Source of the DNA: an uncultured Dehalococcoidia bacterium
Lineage (GTDB): Bacteria; Chloroflexota; Dehalococcoidia; Lucifugimonadales; UBA1123
DNA: 64,000 nt
Assembly (NCBI GenBank): GCA_951812505.1
Contig: CATOSI010000001.1
Coordinates: forward strand, 983,273 to 1,047,272
Reading direction: 5' to 3'
Shown: positions 8,599 through 18,063 of the stretch, piece by piece
Numbering within the stretch: position 1 is the stretch's first letter
Layout: every line of letters begins with the position of its first letter
Program-made: the position numbers and the translations under genes
The notes under the pieces: model-generated
Told to the model about the DNA's origin: nothing
Seen by the model: only the letters and a program-made list of their open reading frames with translations
The model's database searches: none

Positions 8599-10053
8599 AT
8601 GATAGTCGCCTGTGTACTCATAACCCACTTCCGCGCGAAGGCGGAGCTGATCAGGCGCCCGAAACTGGAGGGTCGCGCGTTCGCAATATCGGACAGGGCC
8701 CGCCCCGGCTCGCTCGTCATCGACCGCTCTCCGGCGGCGCGAGACGTCCTCACCGGCATGACGCTCCAGCGTGCCGTGTCCACTGTGTCCGACCTGACGA
8801 TTCTGGACGCGGATGAGCCATACTATGAAGCCTTATTCGAGCGTCTGCTCGACTCGCTCGGACGCGTGAGCGACATGGTGGAGGCCGGGGGCCTGGGACA
8901 GGCTTACGTGAGGCTGGACGGTCTGGAGGGGATGTACGGGGGCGAGGCTGGGGCGGTGTCTGCGCTGCTCGACGCCGTTCCCGATCATCTCAATCCGCGA
9001 GTGGGAGTGGGCGGCTCCAAGTTCCCGGCTTACGTTACCGCCCGGACTGCCGGGCCCATGAGAGCGGCGAGAGCGCCGGACGACGTGCCCGCTTTCCTCG
9101 CGCCGATGTCCATCGAGATCCTTCCGGTGTCGGACCACCTGAAGGCTGCGCTCGCTCGCTTCGGAATGCGTATCATCGGAGACGTGTCATTGGTCGGACA
9201 GGCCGCGATGTTCGACCGCTTCGGGAGAGAGGGCGCGACTGCCTGGGAACTCTCCATTGGAGTGGACCCCAGGCCGTTCGTTCCTATGAGTGTCGAAGAG
9301 TCCGTCGTCGAGTACACGACGCTGCCGTTTTCCACGACCTCGACAGAGATGTTGCGCGTGGGTCTGGACATGCTGCTCAGGCGCGCGTTCGCAAGACCCG
9401 CGCTGAGGAACAGGAGCGTGGGAGCGGCTACCCTCATGTCCTCGACCTCCGACGATGAGCCCTGGAAGCTCCACGTCCGTTTCAGGACTCCTATAGAGCG
9501 CTGGGAGCGAGCCTCCGAGCTTATGAGAGAACGCCTCGTGACAGAGCCGCCGGCACATCCCATCGACGACCTGTCGCTGACCCTCTCGGACCTCGGGGGC
9601 GAGACCGGCGTCCAGACGGGACTGATCAGAGACGCGAGGGAGAGCGGGCGCGAGACGCTCATCGGTGTGGACAGGCGTCTTTCGGCGCGCTTCGGCGGAT
9701 CCCGCGCGCTTCACAGGGCGGTAGAGGTCGCACCCTGGCATCCGGCGCCGGAGATGCGTTCGCTACTGGTGCCTATAGATCCACTGGCTTCTGACTCCGT
9801 CCGCGCCCTGCATATGCCGGCTCCGGCGGAGGTGAGGGAAGCCGGCAGAGGAGGTGAGCGTGGGCCCACCTCACTCTTCCGGGACGGCGAGTGGCGGCCC
9901 ATAGCGCGGATAGAGGAGCGCTGGACGTTCGACCTGTGGTGGCTTCCGCAGCCGATGTCTCGTTCGTACTACCGCGTGGAGTCTGAGGACGGAACTCTGC
10001 ATACCCTGTTCCGCGACGAGGCGACCGGCCAATGGTACAGCCAGGCCGCGTGA
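8599..10053 (+). CDS. imuB: ImuB-like inactive Y-family polymerase subunit
   Basis: A 484-residue Y-family DNA polymerase homolog of the ImuB type. ImuB acts as an adaptor that brings DnaE2 to the sliding clamp during SOS mutagenesis. The N-terminus (VACVLITHFRAKAEL) aligns with the first palm strand but lacks the catalytic aspartate. The motif normally reading SxDE aligns with GLGQ just before AYVRLDGLEG, so both catalytic acids are missing, as in known ImuB proteins. Helix-hairpin-helix and little-finger regions follow (about 170-350). The C-terminal half ends in a WWLPQPMSRSYYRVES segment typical of the ImuB tail. It is preceded by an SOS-like promoter and overlaps or nearly abuts dnaE2. 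No imuA or recA-like partner is encoded beside it. Confidence 0.88.
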   Translation: MIVACVLITHFRAKAELIRRPKLEGRAFAISDRARPGSLVIDRSPAARDVLTGMTLQRAVSTVSDLTILDADEPYYEALFERLLDSLGRVSDMVEAGGLGQAYVRLDGLEGMYGGEAGAVSALLDAVPDHLNPRVGVGGSKFPAYVTARTAGPMRAARAPDDVPAFLAPMSIEILPVSDHLKAALARFGMRIIGDVSLVGQAAMFDRFGREGATAWELSIGVDPRPFVPMSVEESVVEYTTLPFSTTSTEMLRVGLDMLLRRAFARPALRNRSVGAATLMSSTSDDEPWKLHVRFRTPIERWERASELMRERLVTEPPAHPIDDLSLTLSDLGGETGVQTGLIRDARESGRETLIGVDRRLSARFGGSRALHRAVEVAPWHPAPEMRSLLVPIDPLASDSVRALHMPAPAEVREAGRGGERGPTSLFRDGEWRPIARIEERWTFDLWWLPQPMSRSYYRVESEDGTLHTLFRDEATGQWYSQAA

Positions 10054-10061
10054 GTCGTGTC

Positions 10062-13000
10062 ATGTCGGACCGCTACGTCGAGCTTCACGCGAAGAGTTTC
10101 TTCAGTTTCGGAAAGGGCGCTTCCCATATCCACGAGCTTGCGACCCGGGCCGTGGACCATGGGCAGACTGCGCTCGCGCTGACCGACACCAACCTGTGCG
10201 GCGCGCTCGAGTTCGCGAACCTGGCGGGCACGCTGGGTCTGAAGCCCATCACCGGCGGCGAGATCACGCTCTCGGACGGCTCGCGCATAACGCTGCTGGC
10301 GAAGTCCAGGGCCGGGTACTCCAACCTCTCTCAGCTTCTCACGTTCGCCAACCGAAGCGACCGGCGCGAGCCGAGGCTCAATGTGAAGTATCTTCCCAGA
10401 CACGCCGATGGTCTTATCATGCTGACCGGCGGCAGGGACGGCAGACTGTCCAGACTGCTCGTCGAAGGACGATATGGCGAGGCCGGGGAATGTCTGAAGC
10501 AGGCTATGGACTGGTACGGCTCCGACTCTGTGTATGTCGAGATCCAGAGGAACCTCCTGGAAGGTGAGGCGCGCCGCAACAGGCGGCTGGCCGCGCTCGC
10601 CGGTGAGATGGGCGCTCCGTTGGTCGCGACGAACGGGGCGCTCTACCACACGCCTGAGAGATACAAACTCCAGCACGCGCTGGTGGCCATAAGACACAAC
10701 TCGACCATCGACCGGAGCCTGGAGCACATCCTGCCCAACGACCAGTTCTATCTGAGGTCAGAGGCGGAGATGAGAGCGCTGTTCTCCGATATGCCGCAGG
10801 CCGTATCCAACACGGTCAGGATCGCCCAGCGATGCGGCTTCGACCTGTCTTCGGACCTGGGCTATACCCTTCCGGAGCCCGACGTGCCTGAGGGATACAC
10901 GCCGATGAGCTATCTCGTGAGACTGTGTTACGAGGCCGCAGTGAGAAGGTACGGCTCGATAACCGAGCGAGTGGAGAGCCGGCTCCAGCAGGAGTTCCGG
11001 CTGATAGAGCGGAACGGGATGGCGGGCTTCCTGCTGCTGTACCGCGAGATCGCACTTCTAGCGCGGGAGATCATGGAGGAGCGAGGGCTGGTCGGGCCTG
11101 AGGTAGCACTCGAGGAGCGTCCGCCGGGCAGGGGGCGCGGCTCATCGGTCGCGCTTCTGGCGGGCTATCTGATAGGCATAAGCCACGTGGACCCGCTGAA
11201 GTGGAACCTGACGCTGGAGAGGTTCATATCGGAGGAGGCGGGCTCGCTCCCAGACATAGACCTGGACTTTCCCAGGGCCATCAGGGACGAGCTCATCGAG
11301 AGGGTGCACAGGAGGTTCGGCCCCGCCTTCGCGGTCCTGACCGGGGCGGTCTCGACCTACAGGGGTCGAGGTGTCATACGTGATCTTGGAAGCGCTCTTG
11401 GACTACCTGAAGAGCGGCTGAAGTTACTGGCGGGACGGGTGCATACCGATGACATGGGCGTTCTGTCTGAGAGAATGAGCGAGATGCCCGAGTTCTCAGG
11501 CAGTCTGAAGGCTACGGGCTGGAGGAACTTCGTCGAACTCGCTCCGCAGCTCCTGGGCGCTCCGAAGTCGCTGGGCCAGCACGTGGGCGGGATGATCCTG
11601 AGCAGTTCTCCGATACCCGAGATGGTGCCGGTGAGGGCGGGAGCGATGCAGGGTCGCTACATAATGGACTGGGACAGGGACTCAGTGGCCGACGCCGGAT
11701 TCGCCAAGATAGATATCCTGTCTCTGCCGGTCCTGGACCAGATAGAGGAGGCTCTGGACCTGATAGAGAGGAGCGGGAGGGAGCGGCCCGACATGAGCCG
11801 CATAGACCCCGGGGACACCGACGTGTACGACGTGATAAACGAGGGGAGGTGCAAGGGGGTGTTCCTATTACAGTCGCCAGCTCAGCTCAAGCTGGCGCGC
11901 AGACTGCTCTCCCGCAACCTTCTGGACCTCGCATACCAGGTGGCTCTGATAAGACCCGGGGTGGGAGCGGCTGAGAGCGCGGTGAGTAGGTTCGTCGACA
12001 GGTACAGATACGGTGCGGAGTGGGAATACGACCATCCACTGGAAGAGCGAGCCCTAGAACGAGGTTACGGCATCATCGTGTGGCAGGAACAGGTGGTACA
12101 GCTTCTGATGGACGTCGGAGGACTGAGCGCGTCGGAGGCGGACGGGGTAAGGCGCGCCTTCGCCAAGTCCAGCAACAGCCACCTGATGGCGATGTACAGG
12201 CGGCGCTTCCTGGAAGGCGCACTGAACAACGGAGTGGACAGGGAGACCGCGCTGAAGGTGTTCGAGAAGGTCAACGGGCAGTACATGTTCCCGGAATCGC
12301 ACTCCCACGCCTTCGCTATAACCGCGTACCAGGCGGCATGGCTCAAGCGCCACCATCCTCTGGAGTTCTTCGTCGCGCTGATGAACAACCAGCCTATGGG
12401 CTTCTACCCCATGGAGACGCTCAAGCAGGACGCCAGGCGGTTCGGCGTCCCGTTCCTGAACCCCTGCGTCAACCGCAGTCAATCGAAGTGTGTTCCAGAG
12501 AACGGCTCAGCGTTGCTGGGGCTGGGGCTCGTGAAGGACGTTGGCCCGGAGTCGGCAAAGTTGATCGTGGAGGAGAGGGAGGCACGCGGTCCATATATCG
12601 GCGCGGGGGACCTGGTGAGGCGTACCCGACTGAGGCCGCAGGCGGTGGAGTCACTGGTCATGGCCGGAGCGTTCGACCGCATAACGCCCAACCGCAGGCA
12701 GTCGCTGTGGGACGCGGGTCTGTATGCCAGTCCGAAGAGAAACGGTCAGGCCACGCTGCCGCTCTCGATGGAGGACTCTATCCCAAACCTCGCCGACTTT
12801 TCGGAGGCCGAGCGGATGGCGGGCGAGTACCGTACGATGGGCATCTATCCCAGGGGGCACCTCATGCAGTTCGTCAGGCCAGGTCTGCCTTCCGCGGTGA
12901 TGACCTGCGGGGAGGTGGAGCGTCTGGGCGACGGGGACTTCGCGGTGGTCGCGGGATGGCCTATAGCCAGGCAGCATCCGAAGGGGCGAGACGGGACTAT

Positions 13001-13208
13001 ATTCGTTACCATCGAGGACGAGACCGGGGACACGCAGGTGATACTATGGCCCGGGGTCTATGCACGGTACCGCAGGGAACTCAGCAGCCAGGTGGTACTC
13101 GTACGGGGGACTATATCCGCTTGGGACGGCACGGTGAACCTGATAGCCTCGGAGGTGCGAGCGATCCGGTCGGGTGTGCGGATGCCGCGGTCCCACGACT
13201 GGCGCTGA
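10062..13208 (+). CDS. dnaE2: Error-prone DNA polymerase DnaE2
   Basis: The alpha-type C-family polymerase of the ImuB-DnaE2 mutasome, which performs translesion synthesis. The N-terminal PHP domain opens with YVELHAKSFFSFGKGASH; the second histidine of the usual HxH is Lys here, so PHP metal binding may be altered. The polymerase active site shows LPDIDLDFP near residue 400. A helix-hairpin-helix region (about 850-900) and a C-terminal OB fold (about 960-1040, VVAGWPIARQHPKGRDGTIFVTIED) complete the family layout. Length is about 1048 residues, normal for DnaE2 and shorter than replicative DnaE. I favour the ATG at 10062, eight bases after imuB stops. An in-frame ATG at 10032 overlaps imuB and is also possible. 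It should be co-transcribed with imuB. Confidence 0.93.
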   Translation: MSDRYVELHAKSFFSFGKGASHIHELATRAVDHGQTALALTDTNLCGALEFANLAGTLGLKPITGGEITLSDGSRITLLAKSRAGYSNLSQLLTFANRSDRREPRLNVKYLPRHADGLIMLTGGRDGRLSRLLVEGRYGEAGECLKQAMDWYGSDSVYVEIQRNLLEGEARRNRRLAALAGEMGAPLVATNGALYHTPERYKLQHALVAIRHNSTIDRSLEHILPNDQFYLRSEAEMRALFSDMPQAVSNTVRIAQRCGFDLSSDLGYTLPEPDVPEGYTPMSYLVRLCYEAAVRRYGSITERVESRLQQEFRLIERNGMAGFLLLYREIALLAREIMEERGLVGPEVALEERPPGRGRGSSVALLAGYLIGISHVDPLKWNLTLERFISEEAGSLPDIDLDFPRAIRDELIERVHRRFGPAFAVLTGAVSTYRGRGVIRDLGSALGLPEERLKLLAGRVHTDDMGVLSERMSEMPEFSGSLKATGWRNFVELAPQLLGAPKSLGQHVGGMILSSSPIPEMVPVRAGAMQGRYIMDWDRDSVADAGFAKIDILSLPVLDQIEEALDLIERSGRERPDMSRIDPGDTDVYDVINEGRCKGVFLLQSPAQLKLARRLLSRNLLDLAYQVALIRPGVGAAESAVSRFVDRYRYGAEWEYDHPLEERALERGYGIIVWQEQVVQLLMDVGGLSASEADGVRRAFAKSSNSHLMAMYRRRFLEGALNNGVDRETALKVFEKVNGQYMFPESHSHAFAITAYQAAWLKRHHPLEFFVALMNNQPMGFYPMETLKQDARRFGVPFLNPCVNRSQSKCVPENGSALLGLGLVKDVGPESAKLIVEEREARGPYIGAGDLVRRTRLRPQAVESLVMAGAFDRITPNRRQSLWDAGLYASPKRNGQATLPLSMEDSIPNLADFSEAERMAGEYRTMGIYPRGHLMQFVRPGLPSAVMTCGEVERLGDGDFAVVAGWPIARQHPKGRDGTIFVTIEDETGDTQVILWPGVYARYRRELSSQVVLVRGTISAWDGTVNLIASEVRAIRSGVRMPRSHDWR

Positions 13209-13231
13209 TGGACGGGCGCTCGCAGGTCGGA

Positions 13232-13884
13232 CTACCGACGCCTCCACATTACGTATCCCATGCTCCCTCCGACAATTAGGACGATCGCGGCAGTAAATAG
13301 CACAACTAAACGCACTCTGTCCAAAGTCGTTTCTCGCGGTTGCTCAGGCAATGGCCCTCCCTGCCCGGCTTGAGGAGTATGGACATCTCCCAGTGCACCG
13401 AGATCTTCCTGGGCCTGCACGAGGAGGGCTGTCCGACTACATATGCCAACGGTGTAGCCTCCATCGGCATATGGGCTGTCGTTGGCATAGACGATGTAAT
13501 CTTCTCCTTTGATGAAACCGAAGCCACAGCTCCCGCCGGTCGGGGGTGTTGTGATGTACATATCCTCATGGACGATGCCCTTCCATACGGCGCTGACCTC
13601 TATTCCAACCGTGGTGCGGTCCTCGGGCGAGACGGAGACCCCATCGGGATCGTAGGAATGCTGAATCAAGACGACTCTGCCCGCAAAGACGGCGGAGAAC
13701 TTCTCCAACTCTTCGCGGAAGGTGAACCGGCCTGAGCGCACTTGCAGGCGTGAACCGGTCCCGGGTTACCCAGGATCCAGAGAACACCCACCATGAGGGC
13801 CAAGCTTACGAGGACAGGTGGTACCGCCGCGAGCCACCTCTTTTCACATCTTGCTATTGCTGTCCGCATGAGTTGTTCTCTCAT
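13232..13884 (-). pseudogene. TIMP/netrin-like secreted protein, frameshifted
   Basis: Two overlapping minus-strand frames together make one protein. The upstream frame (from 13884) gives a signal peptide (LVSLALMVGVLWILG) followed by HACKCAQAGSP, the CxC start that is characteristic of bacterial TIMP-like proteins after cleavage. The downstream frame (to 13232) continues with REELEKFSAVFAGRVV, SAVWKG, CGFGFIKGEDYIVYA and CSRTALL, the rest of that beta-barrel, and ends in one membrane helix (VVLFTAAIVLIVGGSMGY) and MWRRR. The frames join near 13718-13725, at a CCTTCC run, by a one-base shift. The restored product would be about 217 residues, exported and anchored by its C-terminus. It is either a real frameshift mutation, a sequencing error, or less likely recoding. 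Confidence 0.8.
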
Positions 13885-14020
13885 CCTTTCTGCCGAGTAT
13901 ACCTGTGTTTCGCTCTATGAGAAAACATTTCTCACTTCACATAACCATCGCAGGACCAATGAGTGAAAGTTGCGCATTTTAGAGGAACCGGGTCCACAGC
14001 GGTCTCTATGGGCTACCAAG

Positions 14021-15370
14021 CTAGACGCTCGCGTATCGGGACTGCTGCGAAACATGCTTCACTTCGCACTCGACAGGCATTTTCGGCGCAGGTGTGGTCA
14101 GAGTGAGGAAGGCGGCGAAAACCATGAGTGCGACACCTATCCCCCAGGCGGGATCGTAAGCGCCAGTGAAGTCGCGGATGTAGCCTGCCGTGGGCGCGCC
14201 CAGTCCGCCGACAGCGAAGTTGATTGGGTTCAGGAGACCGCGTATGCTGCCCACGCTCTCGCGCCCGAAGTAGTCGGCCCAGATGAAGTGCTGCAGAAAC
14301 GTCATTCCGCCCATTCCCAGTCCGAATACAGCCATGGATGTAAACATGACCGTGTCGTTGTAGGCGTAGATCGTCATGGCGCTTGCAATCGCCAGCATCG
14401 CGAAGCCCGTCGCTCCGAGGACGCGAGCGGGAATGTACCTGACCAGAATGCCGAAAGTGAATGTCGCCGCACCCGCGCACACTGCGTCGAAAGCAACGGC
14501 GAACGTCACGTGCGCAGGGTCGAGTCCCCTGTCCATGAAGGCTGGTATTCTGTGGAGGTCGATCGTGCCGGCAGCCAGTGAAGCGGTGCTGAAAACAATA
14601 ACAAGTCTCCAGAGCGTCTTAGTGCGGACAGCTTCGGATACGGACCACGAGGACTCGTCAGAATCCGCTCTCTCCGCTGAGTCTGGGTCCATGTTGCCGT
14701 CGGGGCGCAGACCCATATCTTCCGGATGGCGTCGGACGAATATGGCCGCCAGCGGTACGAGTATGCCCATGCCGACTATAGCCAGAACCATCCAAGACGT
14801 CGCCCATCCGACCGTCTCAATGAGGTACTCGGTCAGGGGAATAAACAGCATCGCTCCGATGGGAACGCCCAGAGACATATAGGCCAGCGCGCGTCCCCTT
14901 TTCCTGACGAACCACTTGAGCACCGTCACGGAGGTCGCCAAGGCGCCCGGACCACTCATTCCAATGAGTCCCATGATTGTGAACAGCAGAATCAATTGCC
15001 ATGAGTGGCTGATGTACGCAAGTCCTATCATGGCGAGGCCTGTTGTCAGTGCAGCGACCGGCAGTATGACACGAGCTCCGAAGCGGTCCAGAAGGGCTCC
15101 TGCCACGGGGCTGGAGAGCGCCTCAGCGCCCCAGCGCGCGGTCTGTGCCCATCCGAAGGAGGCGCGCCCAATGCCGAGGTCGTCGCCCATTGGCTTGACG
15201 AACAGTCCGAAGTTGAGCGTGCCCTTCGCCATGCTGACCGCGCTGGAAACGGCCATCACACCGACGATCACCCATCCGTAGAAGATTCGCCTCGGACGTT
15301 CCCATTCCAGAAGTCCAGTAGCGCATGGGACATGCAAGCATCCCAGACGACGGTCGAACTTTAAGGGCAC
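14021..15370 (-). CDS. MFS transporter
   Basis: A 449-residue major facilitator with about 12 hydrophobic helices. The first is IFYGWVIVGVMAVSSAVSM (about 29-47), and the loop between helices 2 and 3 is GALLDRFGARVILP (family motif A). A long hydrophilic central loop (about 205-235, rich in Asp/Glu/Ser) divides the two halves. The opening FYGWVIV is typical of the MFS group that includes monocarboxylate/oxalate-formate antiporter-like carriers. The substrate remains unknown. The extra N-terminal 28 residues before the first helix are not conserved-looking, so an internal start is possible, but no better ribosome site was found. It stands alone on the minus strand. Confidence 0.88.
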   Translation of the reverse strand: MPLKFDRRLGCLHVPCATGLLEWERPRRIFYGWVIVGVMAVSSAVSMAKGTLNFGLFVKPMGDDLGIGRASFGWAQTARWGAEALSSPVAGALLDRFGARVILPVAALTTGLAMIGLAYISHSWQLILLFTIMGLIGMSGPGALATSVTVLKWFVRKRGRALAYMSLGVPIGAMLFIPLTEYLIETVGWATSWMVLAIVGMGILVPLAAIFVRRHPEDMGLRPDGNMDPDSAERADSDESSWSVSEAVRTKTLWRLVIVFSTASLAAGTIDLHRIPAFMDRGLDPAHVTFAVAFDAVCAGAATFTFGILVRYIPARVLGATGFAMLAIASAMTIYAYNDTVMFTSMAVFGLGMGGMTFLQHFIWADYFGRESVGSIRGLLNPINFAVGGLGAPTAGYIRDFTGAYDPAWGIGVALMVFAAFLTLTTPAPKMPVECEVKHVSQQSRYASV

Positions 15371-16615
15371 TTATCGCCAGATTCGGACATTCAGGTATGG
15401 GTTCGGCTGAATTGAGTGGTGAACGAGGTGTTCCGGAAATGTGACATTTCGGCCCTTTCGCATACTTCCCTTCACTCTTGCATGACCCGGGTTCAGCTGC
15501 AAGTCAGGGGAGTTTATTGGTGGATACAATCCACATGATCCACGTCAACCAACTTTAACGGTGCGTCGATTGCTTTTGCCGGGTGGATCCTCCTCCATTA
15601 AGCGATTGCGCGCCGCATCGGCCTTGTACCTCGGGGCAACGAGTTCCAGTACGACCGAGTGGTGGTCAATTCTGACTATGGCCGTCGCGGTCATACTGGG
15701 GTTATCGGGTACACCTTCTCTCTCGCTGAACACCGAGTTCGAGGTGTTCCCAAGTGAACGCCGCTCGCAACGGTCGACTGTCAGGGCGAACAGTACCTCC
15801 GAACTTTCTCCGGTCTGCTTTCTGCCCCGGGCATTCACGCACGCCACATTCAGGCAAGTGTGTTTCACACAGCATTCAGACGAAACTAGCAATTTTCTTC
15901 CGGCAAGTTTCTTAAGATGCGTTTACTGTTACGAGGGACGGCCTGGATCACACGTCAAAAACTGTGATAGAAACGTGATACGAGCCTGAATTCGTGGGTT
16001 TAAGAGACGCCGAAGATCGTTCATTTCCCACGATTTAGCTACAGAATTATGGGACTCAACGGATGGGACCAAGCCGCCGACCTGCAGTGTCTGCGACCGC
16101 TGGGCTGGTTGCAAACCCGGTCTTCCAGAGTCACTGGGAGACATATTTCGTCATTTGCCAAAGCTAAATTCGTGTCTATTCGGTCAGCAACAATCAGAAT
16201 CGAAAGGTCCATAGTGGTACCAAAGGCGTTTCGAGGTTGTATCCCACCAGCTCCCCAGCAAATCAGGACGCACTTCATGGTCTGCATCCACATTGGCATC
16301 ACAACAGATCAGAAGGCTCCGAAGAGGATGTATCGGTGAGCGGAAGCGTGCGGAAATGCTATAAGCTATAGTACAGTCAGAATTTGAAGGGACGCTTGGC
16401 CCCAAGCTTCAGAATCTGAACTACAGCCACGACCCAGACAACAGACAGAACAATCCCGTCGTTGCCAGTTAAGGTCATTTATCGTCTAGTGCGGGAACAG
16501 AGTTGAGAGACCGCTGGCACCGGTATCTCAAATAAATGCGACAAATCCGTTACAAAAATGTTACACGGGAGGATCCCACATTTGGATGGTTTGTTCTGTT
16601 TTAGCTATGAAATCA
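15371..16615. other. Long gap holding an istB remnant only
   Basis: About 1.2 kb between the MFS gene and tRNA-Thr. Apart from the istB-like fragment at 15545-15808, I see no gene with a ribosome site and family signature. Several short open frames on both strands look random. The stretch just left of the tRNA (16300-16615) is AT-richer. Confidence 0.5.
15545..15808 (-). pseudogene. istB (IS21 helper ATPase) C-terminal remnant
   Basis: The minus-strand translation contains SEVLFALTVDRCERRSLGNT, then VFSEREGVPDNP, then RIDHHSVVLELVAPRY. This aligns residue by residue with the C-terminal third of the intact IstB encoded at 22771-23559 (SEVLFTLIAERYERRSLGIT, VFSEWEKVFDNP, RIVHHSVILEFDVPSY). The Walker motifs and the rest of the element are missing, so it is a decayed end of an older IS21-type insertion inside the att-flanked segment. 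Confidence 0.85.
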
Positions 16616-16690
16616 TGGAGCCAACGGGCGGATTCGAACCGCCGACCTGCGGTTTACGAAACCGCTGCTCTACCACTGAGCTACGTTGGC
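16616..16690 (-). tRNA. tRNA-Thr (CGT anticodon)
   Basis: A complete cloverleaf on the minus strand. Acceptor GCCAACG pairs with CGTTGGC, D-stem GCTC/GAGC, anticodon stem GCGGT/ACCGC around loop TTCGTAA (anticodon CGT, reading ACG), T-stem GGCGG/CCGCC with loop TTCGAAT, discriminator T and an encoded CCA. Length is 75 bases with CCA. Its 3' part (16617-16660) is duplicated at 7063-7106, and a tyrosine integrase lies 58 bases beyond its 5' end. Confidence 0.97.
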
Positions 16691-16748
16691 TTTCAAAGCT
16701 AATATGGCGTTGTCTCAGGTCCGATTTCCGTTTTTGCTAACGCTTTTG

Positions 16749-17906
16749 CTAACCAAAATCTTCGAGTTGATTCTCGAATACCTCCGCCGAAGCGACGTCC
16801 ATCTCCCTCAGAACGTGAGAGTAGATGTCCAGCGTGGTCGCAATTGTACTATGTCCAAGCCTCTCCTGTACAACCTTCGGATGAACCTTGGCATTCATCA
16901 GAATGGTAGCGTGCGCGTGGCGGGAGTCGTGCAGTCGCACGTTCGGAAAACCCGCTTTCGTCGCGAAGCGCTTGAACGCATGGGTGACTGAAGAAGGATT
17001 GTAAGGCATTCCCTTGTCGTTGCAGAACAGGAAGCAGTCCTCTGTCCACGGAATGCCGAGGGCCTCGAACATCCGCTGCTGATCCTTCATATGATAGTAC
17101 AGGATATAGTTTATATTTGTGCTCAGAGAGACTAGCCTGCGGCTAGTTTCGGATTTAGGATCTCCCTCGACGCTGCCTCCCCTGACCGCCACCCTGGCCC
17201 TGTCCACAGTCAGGCAGTACTTCTCAAGGTCGATGTCGCGCCATCTCAGACCACACAGCTCTGAACGTCTAATGCCGGAGTAGAAAGCCAGGCAGAAGGC
17301 CGCAAGCCACGGCGTACCTACTGTCTCGTCAAGGATTAGGTCTACAATCTCGGCGGTTACGATCTGAGGTCTGAATCGAGGAACTCTCGGTTTCTTCACC
17401 CTCTTGGCGGGATTGGACGCCATCTCGCCCATGTCGACCGCGTGCTCAAGCGCCTTCGAAAGGACGCGGATGTGGCCTCGCACGGTCGAGGGGGACAGTC
17501 CGCCATCTCCGCTCACCCTACCGGACTTTAGCATCCTGGAAGCGTACTTCTGTATGTGCTGGGGACGAAGGTCCTGCATGCGGCGACGTCCCATGTGGGG
17601 AATCAAATTTCGGTCGATGATTCGGATGTACTCTCTCGCAGTGGAGGGGCGGACGTTATGGGCCACGTAGTCCTCCTTCCACTCTTCCAAGTACTTGGCA
17701 AGTGTCTTCCTGCTGGATTGTACGTAGGTTCTATCCTCGATGGCGCTGATTACTTTTCGCATCGCGCTCTCCGCCTCATTCTTGGTTCCGAAGCCGCGCT
17801 TCATTTCCTGTATTCTCTTTCCGGTCACCTCATCGCGCCCCATGTCCACAATGTAATGCCAGGACGTTCCCCGCTTTCCCTCACGTTTTCCCACATGACC
17901 TCTCAT
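16749..17906 (-). CDS. Tyrosine-family site-specific integrase
   Basis: A 385-residue phage/ICE-type integrase. The N-terminus (1-60) is an AP2-like arm-binding domain, residues about 64-160 the SAM-like core-binding domain, and 175-375 the catalytic domain. The catalytic residues are visible: Arg213 (GIRRSEL), His326 and Arg329 (HDSRH), His352 (LGHSTI) and the nucleophile Tyr362 (DIYSHV). All are intact, so the enzyme may be active. An AGGAGGT site precedes the ATG by 5 bases. The gene reads toward the 5' end of tRNA-Thr, and an excisionase-like gene lies upstream. Integrases of this type use tRNA genes as targets. The neighbouring tRNA and its duplicated 3' part are therefore the likely attachment sites, although the integrase lies on the unusual, 5' side of the tRNA. 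Confidence 0.93.
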   Translation of the reverse strand: MRGHVGKREGKRGTSWHYIVDMGRDEVTGKRIQEMKRGFGTKNEAESAMRKVISAIEDRTYVQSSRKTLAKYLEEWKEDYVAHNVRPSTAREYIRIIDRNLIPHMGRRRMQDLRPQHIQKYASRMLKSGRVSGDGGLSPSTVRGHIRVLSKALEHAVDMGEMASNPAKRVKKPRVPRFRPQIVTAEIVDLILDETVGTPWLAAFCLAFYSGIRRSELCGLRWRDIDLEKYCLTVDRARVAVRGGSVEGDPKSETSRRLVSLSTNINYILYYHMKDQQRMFEALGIPWTEDCFLFCNDKGMPYNPSSVTHAFKRFATKAGFPNVRLHDSRHAHATILMNAKVHPKVVQERLGHSTIATTLDIYSHVLREMDVASAEVFENQLEDFG

Positions 17907-18063
17907 TTTGTACCTCCTGATTTTGACTTCAACCGTGTTTCAGGTATGCATGGTCTTCATTCGAAGGCGCACTGCATAACTATGGTACCTGCAAATCGAA
18001 GAACCGCCGTTCACGTCGGGCCTCTGGTCCCACTTACTCGGATTTCTGCGACTTCGGCCTGCA

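Noticed and set aside
12020..13279. A 419-codon plus-strand frame
   Set aside because: It overlaps dnaE2 in another frame, is Gly/Arg-rich and has no family signature.
16055..16115. A stretch with tRNA-like words (GCCGCCGACCTGCAG)
   Set aside because: It does not fold into acceptor and T stems and shares only short words with tRNA-Thr.
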